64,000 nucleotides of DNA from Nitzschia sp. pyKryTriq1 (Eukaryota; Bacillariophyta; Bacillariophyceae; Bacillariales; Bacillariaceae), in the NCBI GenBank assembly GCA_956465555.1, contig OY101127.1, positions 558,001 through 622,000 on the forward strand. The letters are read 5' to 3'. A program made the translations under genes and the position numbers. This document shows, one piece after another, positions 19,417-29,431 of the stretch (position 1 is the first letter of the stretch; the number at the start of each line of letters is the position of its first letter). A model generated the notes under the pieces. That model did not search any database. It was not told the DNA's origin and was given only the letters and a program-made list of their open reading frames with translations.

Positions 19417-20622
19417 ATGCAGAAGAAAATGTCGAAGGGTGTAATTGTCGTCACTCTCGACGACTCTTCGCGCCTTCGCCGACGACTCGGACGGTATGCC
19501 GTACCAGTAGGTGTGCTGATCTTGGTCGGGGCTGGCGCGCTTGCGTTGGAAATGGAAAGCACAACCATCCTCCTTCAATCTCGTTCAGACCACGTTGAAA
19601 AGGAGACCCCAAATTCAAAAGGATCTGAGAGAATAAAACCTGAACTCGAAGAAATCCACGAGTGGAATTTTCCTGCCAAACCTTCCAACGGTACCTTTTA
19701 TCGAAAAAGATCGCAAATGTCGTCTGAATTCAACAGCGCAGTTCAATTCATTTTTACAATTGGACTCGAGGGGACGGGACATCATTTGATGGGAGGTGTT
19801 GCGGCTTCATCCCCTGCCATCCAGCTACTCAAGAACATTCATGTTTGGAACGAAGAAGTAGGCAGCCTCCAAAATTTTCTCTTTTTTCATCTCGACACAA
19901 AAAAGAACCCAAATCGCCGAGCGGGCATTTGGAATGCACACTGTGCCGCCAACCCAGCTGCTTCCAAACTCGAGGAGGAAATTGTCAAGAAAATGATAGA
20001 CATAGAAAAAAAGGCTCGGGGTATGCTGAAGAAGAACTCGTCACAAAGATTTCCCCTCCCGCTCAACACGGCGAAGGCACAAGGATCTTGGGCCTATGGT
20101 GAGGTATCATATCCGAATTATGGGGGGAAATGTAGATCATTGAATTACCCTGACCTGAACCTACTCTACAACGCCTGTCGCAAGGCCAAGGTCGATTGTG
20201 TGCACGTTTTTCTCCAGAGACACCCGCTGGAGATTTTGAGATCTGTCGTGGAGCGTGGCTTTAGCAACAACGACACATCCAGTATGCAGATGTACATTGT
20301 CGATCTACATGTCCTCGCGAATCAGATGCGGATGCACGCCTCCAAAACATTGGGCTGCTTTAGTTTTTTTAGCGAGGATCCCAATGACTTACTCTGGATC
20401 GATGCCCAAAGAGACTTATGGGCATGGAGCAATGCAACGTTACACAAGTCATTCATGGATTCTATTTATAGGAAGCCGGAGCACAGTAATTTTACCAACG
20501 AGCAGCACTTCCAAGAGTGGATCACAACTTCCAAGCATGCTCCGTACGTGCAATCGTGGTGGAATGTGCACCAACACGCCATTGAAACATGTCGACAGAC
20601 TGTCAAAGACCTTGCCACTTAA
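19417..20622 (+). CDS. Type II membrane sulfotransferase-like protein
   Basis: The 401-residue protein has a short basic N-terminus, one anchor near residues 28 to 45 (YAVPVGVLILVGAGALAL) and a lumenal domain. At residues 111 to 123 it has FIFTIGLEGTGHH, a strand followed by a P-loop-like turn at the place where sulfotransferases bind the 5'-phosphosulfate of PAPS. About 140 residues later, CVHVFLQRHPLEILRSVVERG resembles the 3'-phosphate-binding motif (R-x-P-x-x-x-x-x-S). Both motifs are degenerate relative to classic enzymes, with Glu-Gly-Thr-Gly-His in the loop. The activity is therefore inferred; a catalytically altered member or another P-loop enzyme is possible. Localisation is likely the Golgi. 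The gene has no introns, is convergent with the 20751 gene, and its ATG follows an in-frame stop. Confidence 0.6.
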   Translation: MQKKMSKGVIVVTLDDSSRLRRRLGRYAVPVGVLILVGAGALALEMESTTILLQSRSDHVEKETPNSKGSERIKPELEEIHEWNFPAKPSNGTFYRKRSQMSSEFNSAVQFIFTIGLEGTGHHLMGGVAASSPAIQLLKNIHVWNEEVGSLQNFLFFHLDTKKNPNRRAGIWNAHCAANPAASKLEEEIVKKMIDIEKKARGMLKKNSSQRFPLPLNTAKAQGSWAYGEVSYPNYGGKCRSLNYPDLNLLYNACRKAKVDCVHVFLQRHPLEILRSVVERGFSNNDTSSMQMYIVDLHVLANQMRMHASKTLGCFSFFSEDPNDLLWIDAQRDLWAWSNATLHKSFMDSIYRKPEHSNFTNEQHFQEWITTSKHAPYVQSWWNVHQHAIETCRQTVKDLAT

Positions 20623-20750
20623 AGATCGTCCATCCATGGTGCGACCACAAAAGAGCCGTCTGGACATTCTCGTAGACGAACAAATAGGGCTCTGGAACCA
20701 TGAGGTTCGAACCATCCACAAATCGGAACATCGTGAGCACTGGCGCCCTC

Positions 20751-21563
20751 TTATACTACTCCCGAATCTGCGACCCCTCTTGTGCTCTTCCCCGACTGAT
20801 TGACAGATAAACCCAGACATATTGTCGCAATGATATCCACTCCATTGGCGATTTCAGCTTCGGAGCTAGTAACTTTTCCCAATATTGTCTCTGGGTTGCT
20901 TCCATCCATGACCACTGATGCAAAGGGTCCGCCCCCAATTCCACCACCGCTCACTTTTGCTGCTCGATACAGCGGAGGCTCTTGGAATTTTGCAAAATCG
21001 GGATCATTGTAGACTACATGAACTTGGAGCAGTGCATAGTTTCCGTCGCATTTCGACGCGGCGCTACTTTGCACCCGAGCGAATAGAAAGAATTTTTGCA
21101 GATCCTGTTTCTTCTGCTCCTTTTCTTTATACAGCTCCACCGATGGCTGTTGATTTTCAAACGTTTCTGTAGTGCGATAGACGAGAGTTTTTATTCCTTG
21201 TCCGTTTCGAATCGTCTGCAACACTGCAATGGTGGCACCTTCCTTGTCAACGATCACTTGTGTCGATCCCGCAAACTGACACTGCTTTTGGATACCAAAT
21301 ACGAATTCTTCTTTCCCCGTGTGCTTGGAAACATAGTACCAGTTTCTGTTCTTTTGCACCAGCCGCAAATTGTCGTGGGAAACGCACCGAGAGTCAATTG
21401 CCTTTGGGCTCGAAGAATCCAGGTGTGCTTCTCCAAGCTCTCGTTCCTCAAAATCTTTGGTGGCAGCAGCATTCCCCATTTTTCTATGAACAGCATACGC
21501 GCCGTGTGAGTTGGAGTTGGGATGGTCAGAGGAGGGTCTTTCCTTGTTCTCGGATGATATCAT
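20751..21563 (-). CDS. Hypothetical protein, possible tubby/LURP-one fold
   Basis: The 270-residue soluble protein has no signal peptide. The first 60 residues are polar. The rest alternates strand-like segments: NWYYVSKHTGKEEFVFGIQ, TQVIVDKEGATIAVLQTI, NYALLQVHVVYNDP and ASVVMDGSNPETILGKV. It ends with a hydrophobic helix, GVDIIATICLGLSVNQ. This succession, with a charged insert and a late hydrophobic helix, recalls the 12-strand barrel and central helix of tubby C-terminal and LURP-one-related domains. The segments D-G-x-A-V and GVD-x-x-x-x-x-x-x-x-x are similar to those families. I give this as a structural guess only. The ATG at 21563 is the first in the frame. Confidence 0.62.
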   Translation of the reverse strand: MISSENKERPSSDHPNSNSHGAYAVHRKMGNAAATKDFEERELGEAHLDSSSPKAIDSRCVSHDNLRLVQKNRNWYYVSKHTGKEEFVFGIQKQCQFAGSTQVIVDKEGATIAVLQTIRNGQGIKTLVYRTTETFENQQPSVELYKEKEQKKQDLQKFFLFARVQSSAASKCDGNYALLQVHVVYNDPDFAKFQEPPLYRAAKVSGGGIGGGPFASVVMDGSNPETILGKVTSSEAEIANGVDIIATICLGLSVNQSGKSTRGVADSGVV

Positions 21564-22462
21564 TGTGGCAAACGCCTAGCGACGGAACAGTGTGGTGTGC
21601 AGCGGATGTGTACGGTACGTAGCTGTTGTACTTATACTGCGGAGGTACCAAGGATTGTTGCAAACGCCTACATAACGACGGAACAGTGTGGTGCAGTGGA
21701 TGGCGCTACGGGAAGCGTGCACAAAAGCGGCCTACCACGAAAAGGTTTGGTCGACCTGGTCGTCTCAAATCATATTGATTTTAGCGATCATCTCGACCTC
21801 GTACCGCGGTACACGTACTGTACCGGTCTGGTACCAAATAAGTATGTACCTGTTGCGGTTCGAGAAGAAAAGCATATGGCGGCAGCAATGGCGGAGGCCG
21901 GGAAAAAGGACGCTGGTAGTGAAACCCCAACAACTGACGCAAAGCCAGAACGGCGCACGTTTGGAGAATGTTCTTTCTCTTAGACGATCGGAGGGTTTCT
22001 CCGAATGCTCCCTGTATCCTTTGTACTGTACCCGAACGAAACCCATCGAAGGCGAATTCGAATACCTTCTTCGAAGAGGACTCACTTAATCGAGTTATTC
22101 GAACAGTATCTACGTTCTGTTAGCGCGCCGGGCGGTAGACAGACTACCGCACCGAATGTACCAGGTATGCACGTCGTATTCTACAGTACGTACCAGGTAC
22201 GTACTTTGGCATTTGAAGCCGCCAGCGCATACCGGTACGGGGTAGACACAAACGCAGTTAACACATCATCCGTTCTCCATCATCCAACAGAATATTATGA
22301 TGATGATGATGATGATGATGATTCACTCGCTTCGTCGTGCTTCGAGATAGGAACACCAAGAAGCAAGAACTGCATTCATACTTCATTTCATTGCCGACTC
22401 TACCGGTAGTATTCTACCAGCACGCGTACTCCTAATACTACTACTGTAATAACGCCAGCAGA
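21564..22462. other. Intergenic, upstream of the C2-ABCG gene
   Basis: No gene is supported. A short direct repeat of GCAAACGCCTA...CGACGGAACAGTGTGGTG occurs at about 21570 and again at about 21659. GTACC/GGTAC words cluster at 21800 to 21850 and 22160 to 22240. A GAT/ATG microsatellite lies at 22296-22322. The last 100 bases are the likely 5' leader of the transporter gene. Confidence 0.5.
22296..22322. repeat. GAT trinucleotide microsatellite
   Basis: About nine ATG/GAT units in tandem, intergenic, 140 bp upstream of the transporter start codon. Confidence 0.85.
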
Positions 22463-24970
22463 ATGGCGAAGAAGGTGAAAGTCAAAATCACCGTGATGGA
22501 GGGCCGCGGATTCGCAGCCAAGGATCGAAACTTACTAGGCCAGCGGACCTCGTCGGACCCCTACGTGGAAGTTTGGTCCAAGCAAAGGAACCCAGTCACT
22601 GACAATCTCATTGATGAGTTGATGGGAAAGACGCCAATCATTAAGAAGACGTTGAACCCGGCCTGGACGACTGATAATCATTTTGAATTTAAAGTGGAGG
22701 GCCCGAAGCCGGTCTTAAAGTTGAAAATCATGGGTGGGAATTTTGCCTCGGACGACGATTTGATGGGAGTCGTTATGGTGCCTGTCCCCATGGAAAAGTC
22801 AGACTCGACTCGATGGTACGAGGTTCCCAAAGAGTCGGCCCCAAACGCCGAAGGAACCTTGTGTTTGCGCGTGCAGACAGTCGTTTTGAAGAAAAAGAAT
22901 AAGGCCGAGGGAACTTCCAAAAAAAAGAAGGAAACCACCAAGCGGGGAAACTCACCAAAGGGAGAAAAGTCGCCCAAACAAGGCAAATCTCTAGCTCCTA
23001 CTGATAGCGATGTTTCTTCGACCAACAAGGTGAACGCTGCCCGTGTTGGAGTCTCTTTTGAAGATCTTTCATACAGCGTCAAGATTGACAAAGATGAAAC
23101 TTTTACAATTCTCAAGGGCTTGAGCGGGGCATTTGCCCCTGGTCGTCTCGTTGCGTTGATGGGCCCAAGTGGGTCAGGCAAGTCAACCCTTTTGGATACC
23201 CTGGCAGGCAGAAAGAACTCGGGGAATTTGTTAGGATCGGTCCTTTTCAACGGCAAGCCTCCTTCACGGGATGACTATCGATTTACAGTGGGTTATGTCG
23301 AGCAGTTCGATACGCTAGTGGGAGAATTGACCGTCGAAAACATGCTCCGCTATACGGCCGACCTCAAGTTGCCCAGTAGTATCTCGGCTGCAGAACGTGA
23401 GGCCCGTGTCGAAGAAGTCATACAAATGCTGGACTTGGAATCCTGTCGCAAGACGGTTATTGGTGGGACTCTCTCTCGTGGTATTTCCGGAGGACAGGCC
23501 AAGCGCGTCAATATCGGATTGGCCTTGGTTACCCGGCCTCCCGTATTGTTCTTGGACGAACCGACTTCTGGGTTGGATAGTCGTGTAGCCGATGAAGTGG
23601 TCGAATTGCTTCGTCAGCTGGCGCACGAAAGCAATCGAACGATCGTGTGCACCATTCACTCCCCGACAGGTCACGCATTTTCGCTCTTTGATGAACTATA
23701 CATGATTCACAAGGGAGAGACCATCTACGATGGTCCAATCAACAAGGCCCAGTCCTACTTTGAGAATCATGGAAATACTCGCGATCCCGATGCCTCACTT
23801 CCCGAGTGGCTCGTTGACATGACCAGTGACTTGGAAAGTATTCAACAACGCAAGTCAGCCGCCCTCGATGAAGGAACTGATAACACTGGAACCACCGGCC
23901 GGAGTGGAACTCGTTCTTCGTTTGTGGAAATTTTCAGATCTTCAGAAATGAAAACAGTTGCCGATCAATCGCGAAGAAACTTGGTCGAGGCATACAAGGG
24001 GGAACCAACCACAAAAAGCAAGAAAAAGTCGGAGCATGCACCTTCCGAGCTGAGTCGGCTAGTGACTTTATTGAAATATCGTGCCGTAGCTCACTACAAA
24101 AGTGCAGAATTCCTCGGGCCTCGCTTCGGTGACAAAACCATTTTCGCTCTTCTGATTCTCTCTCTGTACTACGGTATCGGAGAGGAAACAGATCCTCAAT
24201 CCATTGCTTCGGTGTCGTCCCTTTTGTTTTTCATTTGCGCACTCTGCGGATTCGGTGCGGCTGCCTTTGTGCCTACCCTCAATCTGGAGCGCAAACTGTT
24301 CTATCGTGAACTCGCAGATGGCTGTTACTCTCCTACTACTTACTATTTTTCCAAGTTTATCGAGGAAGCCGTCATCGCTCTTTTTACAAGCGCCCTCTTC
24401 TGCGTGATCGTCTTTTTCGGTCTCAAGTTGACTGGAAACTTTGGGGTCTTCTTTTTGACATACTATTTGACCACACTGATTGGGGTGATCCTCGCATATG
24501 CAGTATCTGCTGCTGTTCCTTCTCTGTAAGTACCCTGTCGCAGATGCATGTTTGCCTCGAGATAGTCATCACTTCCATACTGATCCACCTCTCTCGTTCT
24601 CCGTGCAAATAGTGAGGCTGCCAACGCCTTGTTGCCTACCTACGTGACCATTTGTTTGTACTTTGGTGGATTGTTTATTGTCTTCGACAAGATCCCCCAA
24701 GGATGGGAATGGTTCAGTTACACAAGTTTTATGCGGTACTCGTGGGGCGCTTTCATGCTGGACAATTATCGCGATTCCGCAACTTCCAAGGTGCCCGTCT
24801 TTTTCGACGCGAATGGCAATCCGCAAACTGTGTTGGAATTCTATGGAATGACGGAAGGGCCGATCATGGACAGTATTGGAGCGTGTTTGGGATTGTTAAC
24901 CCTTTTGTTGGCTGTCTTTACGTTCCTGGGAGTCTTGGCATTGGCGTACATTCGCCACGAAAAACGTTAA
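22463..24970 (+). CDS. ABCG half-transporter with an N-terminal C2 domain
   Basis: Exon 1 is 22463-24525 and exon 2 is 24613-24970. They join in phase 2 across an 87 bp GTAAG...AG intron to give 806 residues. Residues 1 to about 140 form a C2-like domain (VKVKITVMEGRGFAAKDRN, SSDPYVEVW, TLNPAWTTDNHFEFKV, DDLMGVVMVPV), a fold that binds phospholipid, often with calcium. A lysine-rich linker follows (about 141 to 190). The ABC domain carries Walker A GPSGSGKST (about 234 to 242), a signature ISGGQAKRVNIG (341 to 352), Walker B VLFLDEPTSGLDS (361 to 373) and the H-loop TIHSPTGHAFSLFDE. Six membrane segments of the ABC2 type follow, the last two in exon 2. ATPase-before-membrane order and the GLDS motif define the ABCG (WHITE) family, which acts as dimers on lipids, sterols and other hydrophobic compounds. 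The C2 fusion is unusual. The substrate is unknown. Confidence 0.92.
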
Positions 24971-25004
24971 GAAACACGAATCCATTCTCGCTAGTTAATT
25001 TCAT

Positions 25005-25872
25005 TTACTCTATGTAGCCTTCTAAATCAATCATTTGCTCCAAGACCGGTTGTAACCATTGGAATAGGGTCAGAACGGCTAACAAAAAGAGTTCAATTTC
25101 CGGCGTAATCTTGAGCCAAAAGCAAAATCGTCTCCAAAATATGGCAATATGTTCACACAAGTCTGGCTTTAAGAGCAGACGACCCCGAGCCACCAGAACA
25201 AATACCAGTTGAGGAGCTCGAGCGCAAACGGCGAGGTAATATGAATTCAAGTCTCCGACAGCGGGGGCGCTATCCCAATCGGTATCCTCGCATTCGTCTT
25301 TGAGACGATCCATGGGTTCTCGCAACGCTCTGGTTTCGATCCAAAGCAAAATGCCCACCACGACCAAGAACCATAACGCTTCTATGGCCACCAATATGAG
25401 ATTGTACAAGAAGGCAATCACCGACGACGAAACGGCTAGATTGTCCCCGTGGCAAAAAGATTTTGTCTTGAAAAACCTCGAAAAGATGATAGACTATCGT
25501 TCCAATGGCCGCAGATGCCAGAGTGAATTCAATCCAGGCCATGCCTTGAAGTTGTTCCAAGTACAGTGTCGTTTCTTGGTAGGCGAGGATACAATCCGTG
25601 GTATACGCGTCGTCATCATTGTATATGACCTCGTCAGATGAGGGTACCACTAACTCCATGATGATAAGACTTACCAGCACGAAACCGATGACCACGATAG
25701 ATATTACCAGCACGATCACTTTATAGGAGTGTGCTGGACGTTCGTCCTTGTCTCGCGTGGTTTCGATAGGGCCGCATCCAGGAGCGTGGTGTTCGGGGCT
25801 TTCGTCAAAATTGTCGATGTCAACATGCTGAATGGGTATATCACCCAGAGGAGAGGAGGGAGTTCGATTCAT
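25005..25872 (-). pseudogene. Membrane protein gene with a frame break
   Basis: Two overlapping reading frames appear to be one gene. The first begins at the ATG at 25872. It encodes a polar N-terminus, a membrane segment near residues 52 to 76 (VIVLVISIVVIGFVLVSLII) and a second one (AWIEFTLASAAIGTIVYHLF). The other frame takes up at about 25490 to 25440 and encodes two more membrane segments (VIAFLYNLILVAIEALWFLV and FLLAVLTLFQWLQPVL), ending at 25005. The first frame continues past the overlap as non-hydrophobic sequence that looks like a shadow. Joining them needs a one-base shift near 25450. No plausible intron fits, since the shortest GT-AG pair is about 41 bp. It could be a recent pseudogene, a sequence error or a programmed shift. 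I do not recognise the family. It lies downstream of the LtrA-like gene on the same strand, and the two may be distant relatives. Confidence 0.55.
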
Positions 25873-26395
25873 CTGCTCTGGATGAGATTATAGATGAATT
25901 TTAGTTGTTGTCGTCGTAGATTCTTCCACGGTGACTGCATATGCGATGATTCTTCCAAAGCTATCGCCTCAACCATCATTGTGGTCGAAGCCTCTACTGC
26001 TTCTGCTTCTTCATCATCATCTTGAAGATTATTGGATAGATACGCTGGCCGGCTACTGCTTGGTTGTGTTTCCTGGACAGTCACTGCACCCAGTATCACG
26101 CTGGTGGCAGTGGAAGTTTTAGTCGCAAGACATGATTTGGCATCCCTTTCGTGCTGGACCATCAAACTTTCATGACCACGTTCTTCCTTTCCTCCTTCGT
26201 TATTGTTGTCGGTATTTTCAAAATTTGTTATTCGCCTCGTGGCCCGACTATATTCTGGTTGATTCGAGATATATTGGCAGCAAGTCCGACAACAAAACAA
26301 AACGCTGCTGCGGTATGATAAACACTGTTACAGTATCATGGATCGCTGTTGACCCGAAGCTGTGCATTGCCGCATCGCTGGGTGACAACTACTCA

Positions 26396-27832
26396 TCATG
26401 CGCCGTTCTCTTCCCTCGTGGTGGACAAAGAAGAGTATTCTCCGCGTCTGATAGCACCTTCAGGGGGGACTAAAAGACCCTGTAACTCGGGAGAGCTGTT
26501 ATAGTCCTGGTCATTTTCTCTTGTAGACGCGACAGTGGTGGAAGTGATATATTCTACCCATCCATTCATTAGCTGTCCACTTCCATGATCTAGGGGGCAG
26601 GATTCGACGAGGTTCAACACCACGAGCAACACGACGTCAAAAGTCAGGAGACACAAATGAGAACTTCTCGGTGATAAAATCGTACCGTAGGCAAAGCTCC
26701 CACTGATCAAAAATATCCAAAGTATCTCTCCCACTTCGTATGGCCTTCCATTGCAAGATTTCCAAACAAACAGTAGAATCAATGCAAATATGACGCTCAG
26801 AGCCAACAAGTCTGAATGGTGACTTATATCTCTGACTTTGACATCGACGTTTTCTAGCAAACCGATCAAAATCCAGAGATCTGCTCCAACGGTCCACAAG
26901 GCAAGCCCCAACATTTTCATGTGCAGCAAGCCCAACGTTTGTAAAAACCTGTGGCAGCTACGAAGGCGAATTGATACGGCTTCTTTGAGATTGTAGTAGA
27001 GGAGCCCGAACAAGGCCAGAAGGAATACTGAAGATATCCGATAGAGCAGCCCAGAAAGGTCATCTTCGTCCGCCGCAATATTGTTGAGGAACACCAAAGC
27101 AGTGACGGAACCAAGTGGCGCAAGGATGATGGACCAAAATCGATCCATAGTTAATGGCATGGTAACAGCGACTTGCAGACGTTGGCTCAAACAAAGTGAA
27201 AGAACAAAATCCATCAATGTTTCTATGATTGCAGTGATTGTCCAGAGAATTACAATGGAATTTCGGTCGGAGACCGCGGCAAGCGCAAAGCACAAAAACG
27301 AATTGGCCAAGAAAAAAGTTACCAGCAAGCAGAACGATGCCGCCCGCCATACATGCACAGCAACTCTACCAAACATGAGAAAGACCGCTAACCGCAGACA
27401 TCCCATATAAATCGAAAATTGCTGATACCGAATGGTCAGCTCCTTTTCCGTCAATTCGCTGGGTCGAGCCAAAAGCGAGGAGTTCCACACACCGCCAATC
27501 AGCGAATTAATGAAGACACACTGCAAGACAGCGTGCACCCGAGAATGTTCTTGAAATCTTGCCTTAAAATGATGAACATAGAGCAGCCAGCCGTTGACCA
27601 AGGAAAAGTAAATCAACGCAAATTCCGCGAAGCCCACAGGTTGCAGTAAGAGCGGAGCCATGGCGGCGGGTGCCACCATCAGCGCGGCGTCAGCAAATAA
27701 TTCCCAGTAAAAGAATTTGGTTGGCGTATCGACGTCCGAATCCGGAAGAGTGCCACAAAATTGAAGCCAGAAACTCCCCAAAAGGTCCGGAGGAGCTGCT
27801 GTGGACGTCGACGTCGGAAGGATGTGGCTCAT
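26396..27832 (-). CDS. LtrA-like multi-pass membrane protein
   Basis: The 478-residue protein has about ten or eleven hydrophobic segments and a polar C-terminal tail of about 70 residues. Its N-terminal part, DTPTKFFYWELFADAALMVA near residues 37 to 56, corresponds to the W-x-ELFFD-x-x-x-V-A signature of the low-temperature-requirement A (LtrA) family. The arginine-rich KARFQEHSRVH and the later FLMFGRVAVHVWRA also fit. LtrA proteins are membrane proteins of unknown biochemical role, named from a Listeria mutant that grew poorly in the cold. Diatoms carry several related genes. The ATG at 27832 has no in-frame alternative upstream. No intron is evident. Family assignment is probable, function unknown. 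Confidence 0.75.
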   Translation of the reverse strand: MSHILPTSTSTAAPPDLLGSFWLQFCGTLPDSDVDTPTKFFYWELFADAALMVAPAAMAPLLLQPVGFAEFALIYFSLVNGWLLYVHHFKARFQEHSRVHAVLQCVFINSLIGGVWNSSLLARPSELTEKELTIRYQQFSIYMGCLRLAVFLMFGRVAVHVWRAASFCLLVTFFLANSFLCFALAAVSDRNSIVILWTITAIIETLMDFVLSLCLSQRLQVAVTMPLTMDRFWSIILAPLGSVTALVFLNNIAADEDDLSGLLYRISSVFLLALFGLLYYNLKEAVSIRLRSCHRFLQTLGLLHMKMLGLALWTVGADLWILIGLLENVDVKVRDISHHSDLLALSVIFALILLFVWKSCNGRPYEVGEILWIFLISGSFAYGTILSPRSSHLCLLTFDVVLLVVLNLVESCPLDHGSGQLMNGWVEYITSTTVASTRENDQDYNSSPELQGLLVPPEGAIRRGEYSSLSTTREENGA

Positions 27833-28216
27833 TTTTCTTCAACTATCGAATGATAACGACGATGGCAATGATTCTACAACATCATCTTCTTTGGTTGCCC
27901 CAAGTGATGCATTTGATCCATGGAAATATTGTGGGGGGGGGTTTCAAGTCAGTACAGTAATCGAACCTTAGCTTGCTGGAATAAAGTTCGTCTTGACGCC
28001 AGAGTCAAGGGGCGACGCCTCCTCCCATGGGCCGCCATCGTCATTGCAGTGCGTTAATAATGGTGTATTACTAACTGCTAGGCAGACTAGAATATGCAGT
28101 AAAAGCACGGGCGCTGCTGCGCGCACGAAAGTGCATCTATGACTCATACGACTACTCTATTCTTCAGGCAATACTCCGTACTGTAACGAGAAAAATGAAT
28201 TAGCTGGGCGGGCGAG
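27833..28216. other. Intergenic between the LtrA-like gene and the terminal-repeat element
   Basis: No gene is supported. The stretch includes the LtrA-like promoter side and a short poly-G run (GGGGGGGG near 27935). It ends in the target repeat CGAG at 28213-28216. Confidence 0.5.
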
Positions 28217-28416
28217 TGCAATACACAGGACACGGCACAAGACAGTCTTTAAGACATTCCCCACTCCTCTGAATAAGAGAGCTCCAAATGCCACAATGGC
28301 TAAAGGCTAACGCACAGAGTGTGAGGCCGTGGGTTCGAGACCGAACCTCAACCCCCTTTTTCAGAGCACATCCCGGCTGACGGCCAGACGTGACTCCTGA
28401 CTGCATGCATAGTGCA
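28217..28416 (+). repeat. Left 200 bp terminal repeat
   Basis: Starts TGCAATACACAGG and ends GCATAGTGCA. Contains the tRNA-like block at about 28290-28361. It is followed by TATGAATTCATA, a 12 bp palindrome at 28418-28429, where a primer-binding site would be. Its first six bases after the repeat (TTATGA) are complementary to the initiator-tRNA anticodon loop, a match too short to rely on. Confidence 0.9.
28290..28361 (+). ncRNA. tRNA-like pol III unit in the left terminal repeat
   Basis: The A box TGGCTAAAGGC begins at 28297 and the B box GGTTCGAGACC lies at 28332-28342. A pol III terminator TTTTT is at 28357-28361. The box spacing (35 bases start to start) is slightly shorter than in a true tRNA but normal for tRNA-derived SINEs. 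A partial anticodon stem (CGCAC/GUGAG) can be drawn, but the T-stem and acceptor stem do not pair well, so this is tRNA-derived rather than a working tRNA. The same unit recurs at 29505-29576 in the right repeat. Confidence 0.55.
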
Positions 28417-28707
28417 TTATGAATTCATAGCACAAAAATCAACGTACGAACAAACCCAACGCGAAGGTTCGCGCAATTGACTAATCCGAACAGCAAAAAG
28501 CCCCTGACAAGGGCAATAATAACAAGAAGACAAAAGAACAACAAGAGCTTAGATAAGCCCTATCTGTGCGCCGTAGAGCCACTCAACAATCCACCATTAA
28601 AACAACCCAATTCGGGTCCAAAAGATAAGCCCCCATTGAAGTGTGCCGTAGCGCCGTAAAAATAACAACCACTAAAAACAATAATCATAAAATAACACGC
28701 TAGCGAA

Positions 28708-28853
28708 ACATTGGGAGGAGTTCCGTATGGAAGCCTCAAGAGGTAGCAGTGCTTCTCGACCAACTAACCTACTATAACAAGCAAACCATTGGGAGGAGTT
28801 CCGTACGGAAGCCTCAAGAGGTAGCAGTGCTTCTCGACCAACCAACCTACTAT
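28708..28853. repeat. Two tandem copies of a 78 bp unit inside the TRIM-like element
   Basis: The unit reads CATTGGGAGGAGTTCCGTA...CTTCTCGACCAAC...CCTACTATA. The copies start near 28708 and 28786 and differ at only a few bases. It lies in the non-coding interior. Confidence 0.8.
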
Positions 28854-29431
28854 AAATAACAACCATAAACAAAAATCATCGCAATATACCGACGGCCTGA
28901 TCACCCGCACGGCATAATTGCAACACACGCCCACAGTAGCAGAAGGGCACTACAAACTCGGGGGAGAAAAGAAGAAAATCCCACCCTTCCCGCCCAGAGA
29001 TTGAGGCGCAAAAACCAGCACATAATAACTCGGGGGAGCGCAGTTTCCCCACCACTACCGACCGCCCCCAGTGAAGGGCACATACACACAAGAACAAGCA
29101 ATAAGTGGAAGAGCGAGCAGCGCCCACCCGCCCACACCAAATACGGGCACATCAACAACATAAAGGAGCGTACGACCGCACCATAAGTAATAAAAACTCA
29201 ACTTCAACACGACCCGAAGCGCCAAGAATGGCCGGGAAAAAAATACACTTCGAGGCGAAGCCCGACAATTCCAGAGCGCGCGCGGCTCGTACTGCAGTGT
29301 GTAATGGTTACTATGACGTGAAGCGTCGGCCCTCTGACCACGCACGCCTGCAAAAGACCACGCCCGCCTGGCAATAAAAACAATTAACAACTGAAACAAG
29401 GCATCTAAGTGAGAAATGTCTTGGGGGAGAG

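Noticed and set aside
21597-22409. Several plus-strand frames upstream of the ABCG gene
   Set aside because: They overlap one another in all frames, include GAT microsatellite and GTACC words, and match nothing.
25869-26300. Minus-strand frame upstream of the broken membrane-protein gene
   Set aside because: It begins at a non-ATG codon, is polar and low in complexity, and no splice sites link it convincingly to either neighbour. It may be 5' UTR or an unproven exon.
28290-28361. A functional tRNA gene
   Set aside because: A and B boxes are good, but the T-stem and acceptor stem do not pair and the block is embedded in a terminal repeat, so it is tRNA-like rather than a tRNA.
28200-28406. 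Two near-identical minus-strand frames at 28200 and 29430
   Set aside because: They are readings of the two terminal repeats of the TRIM-like element and not genes.
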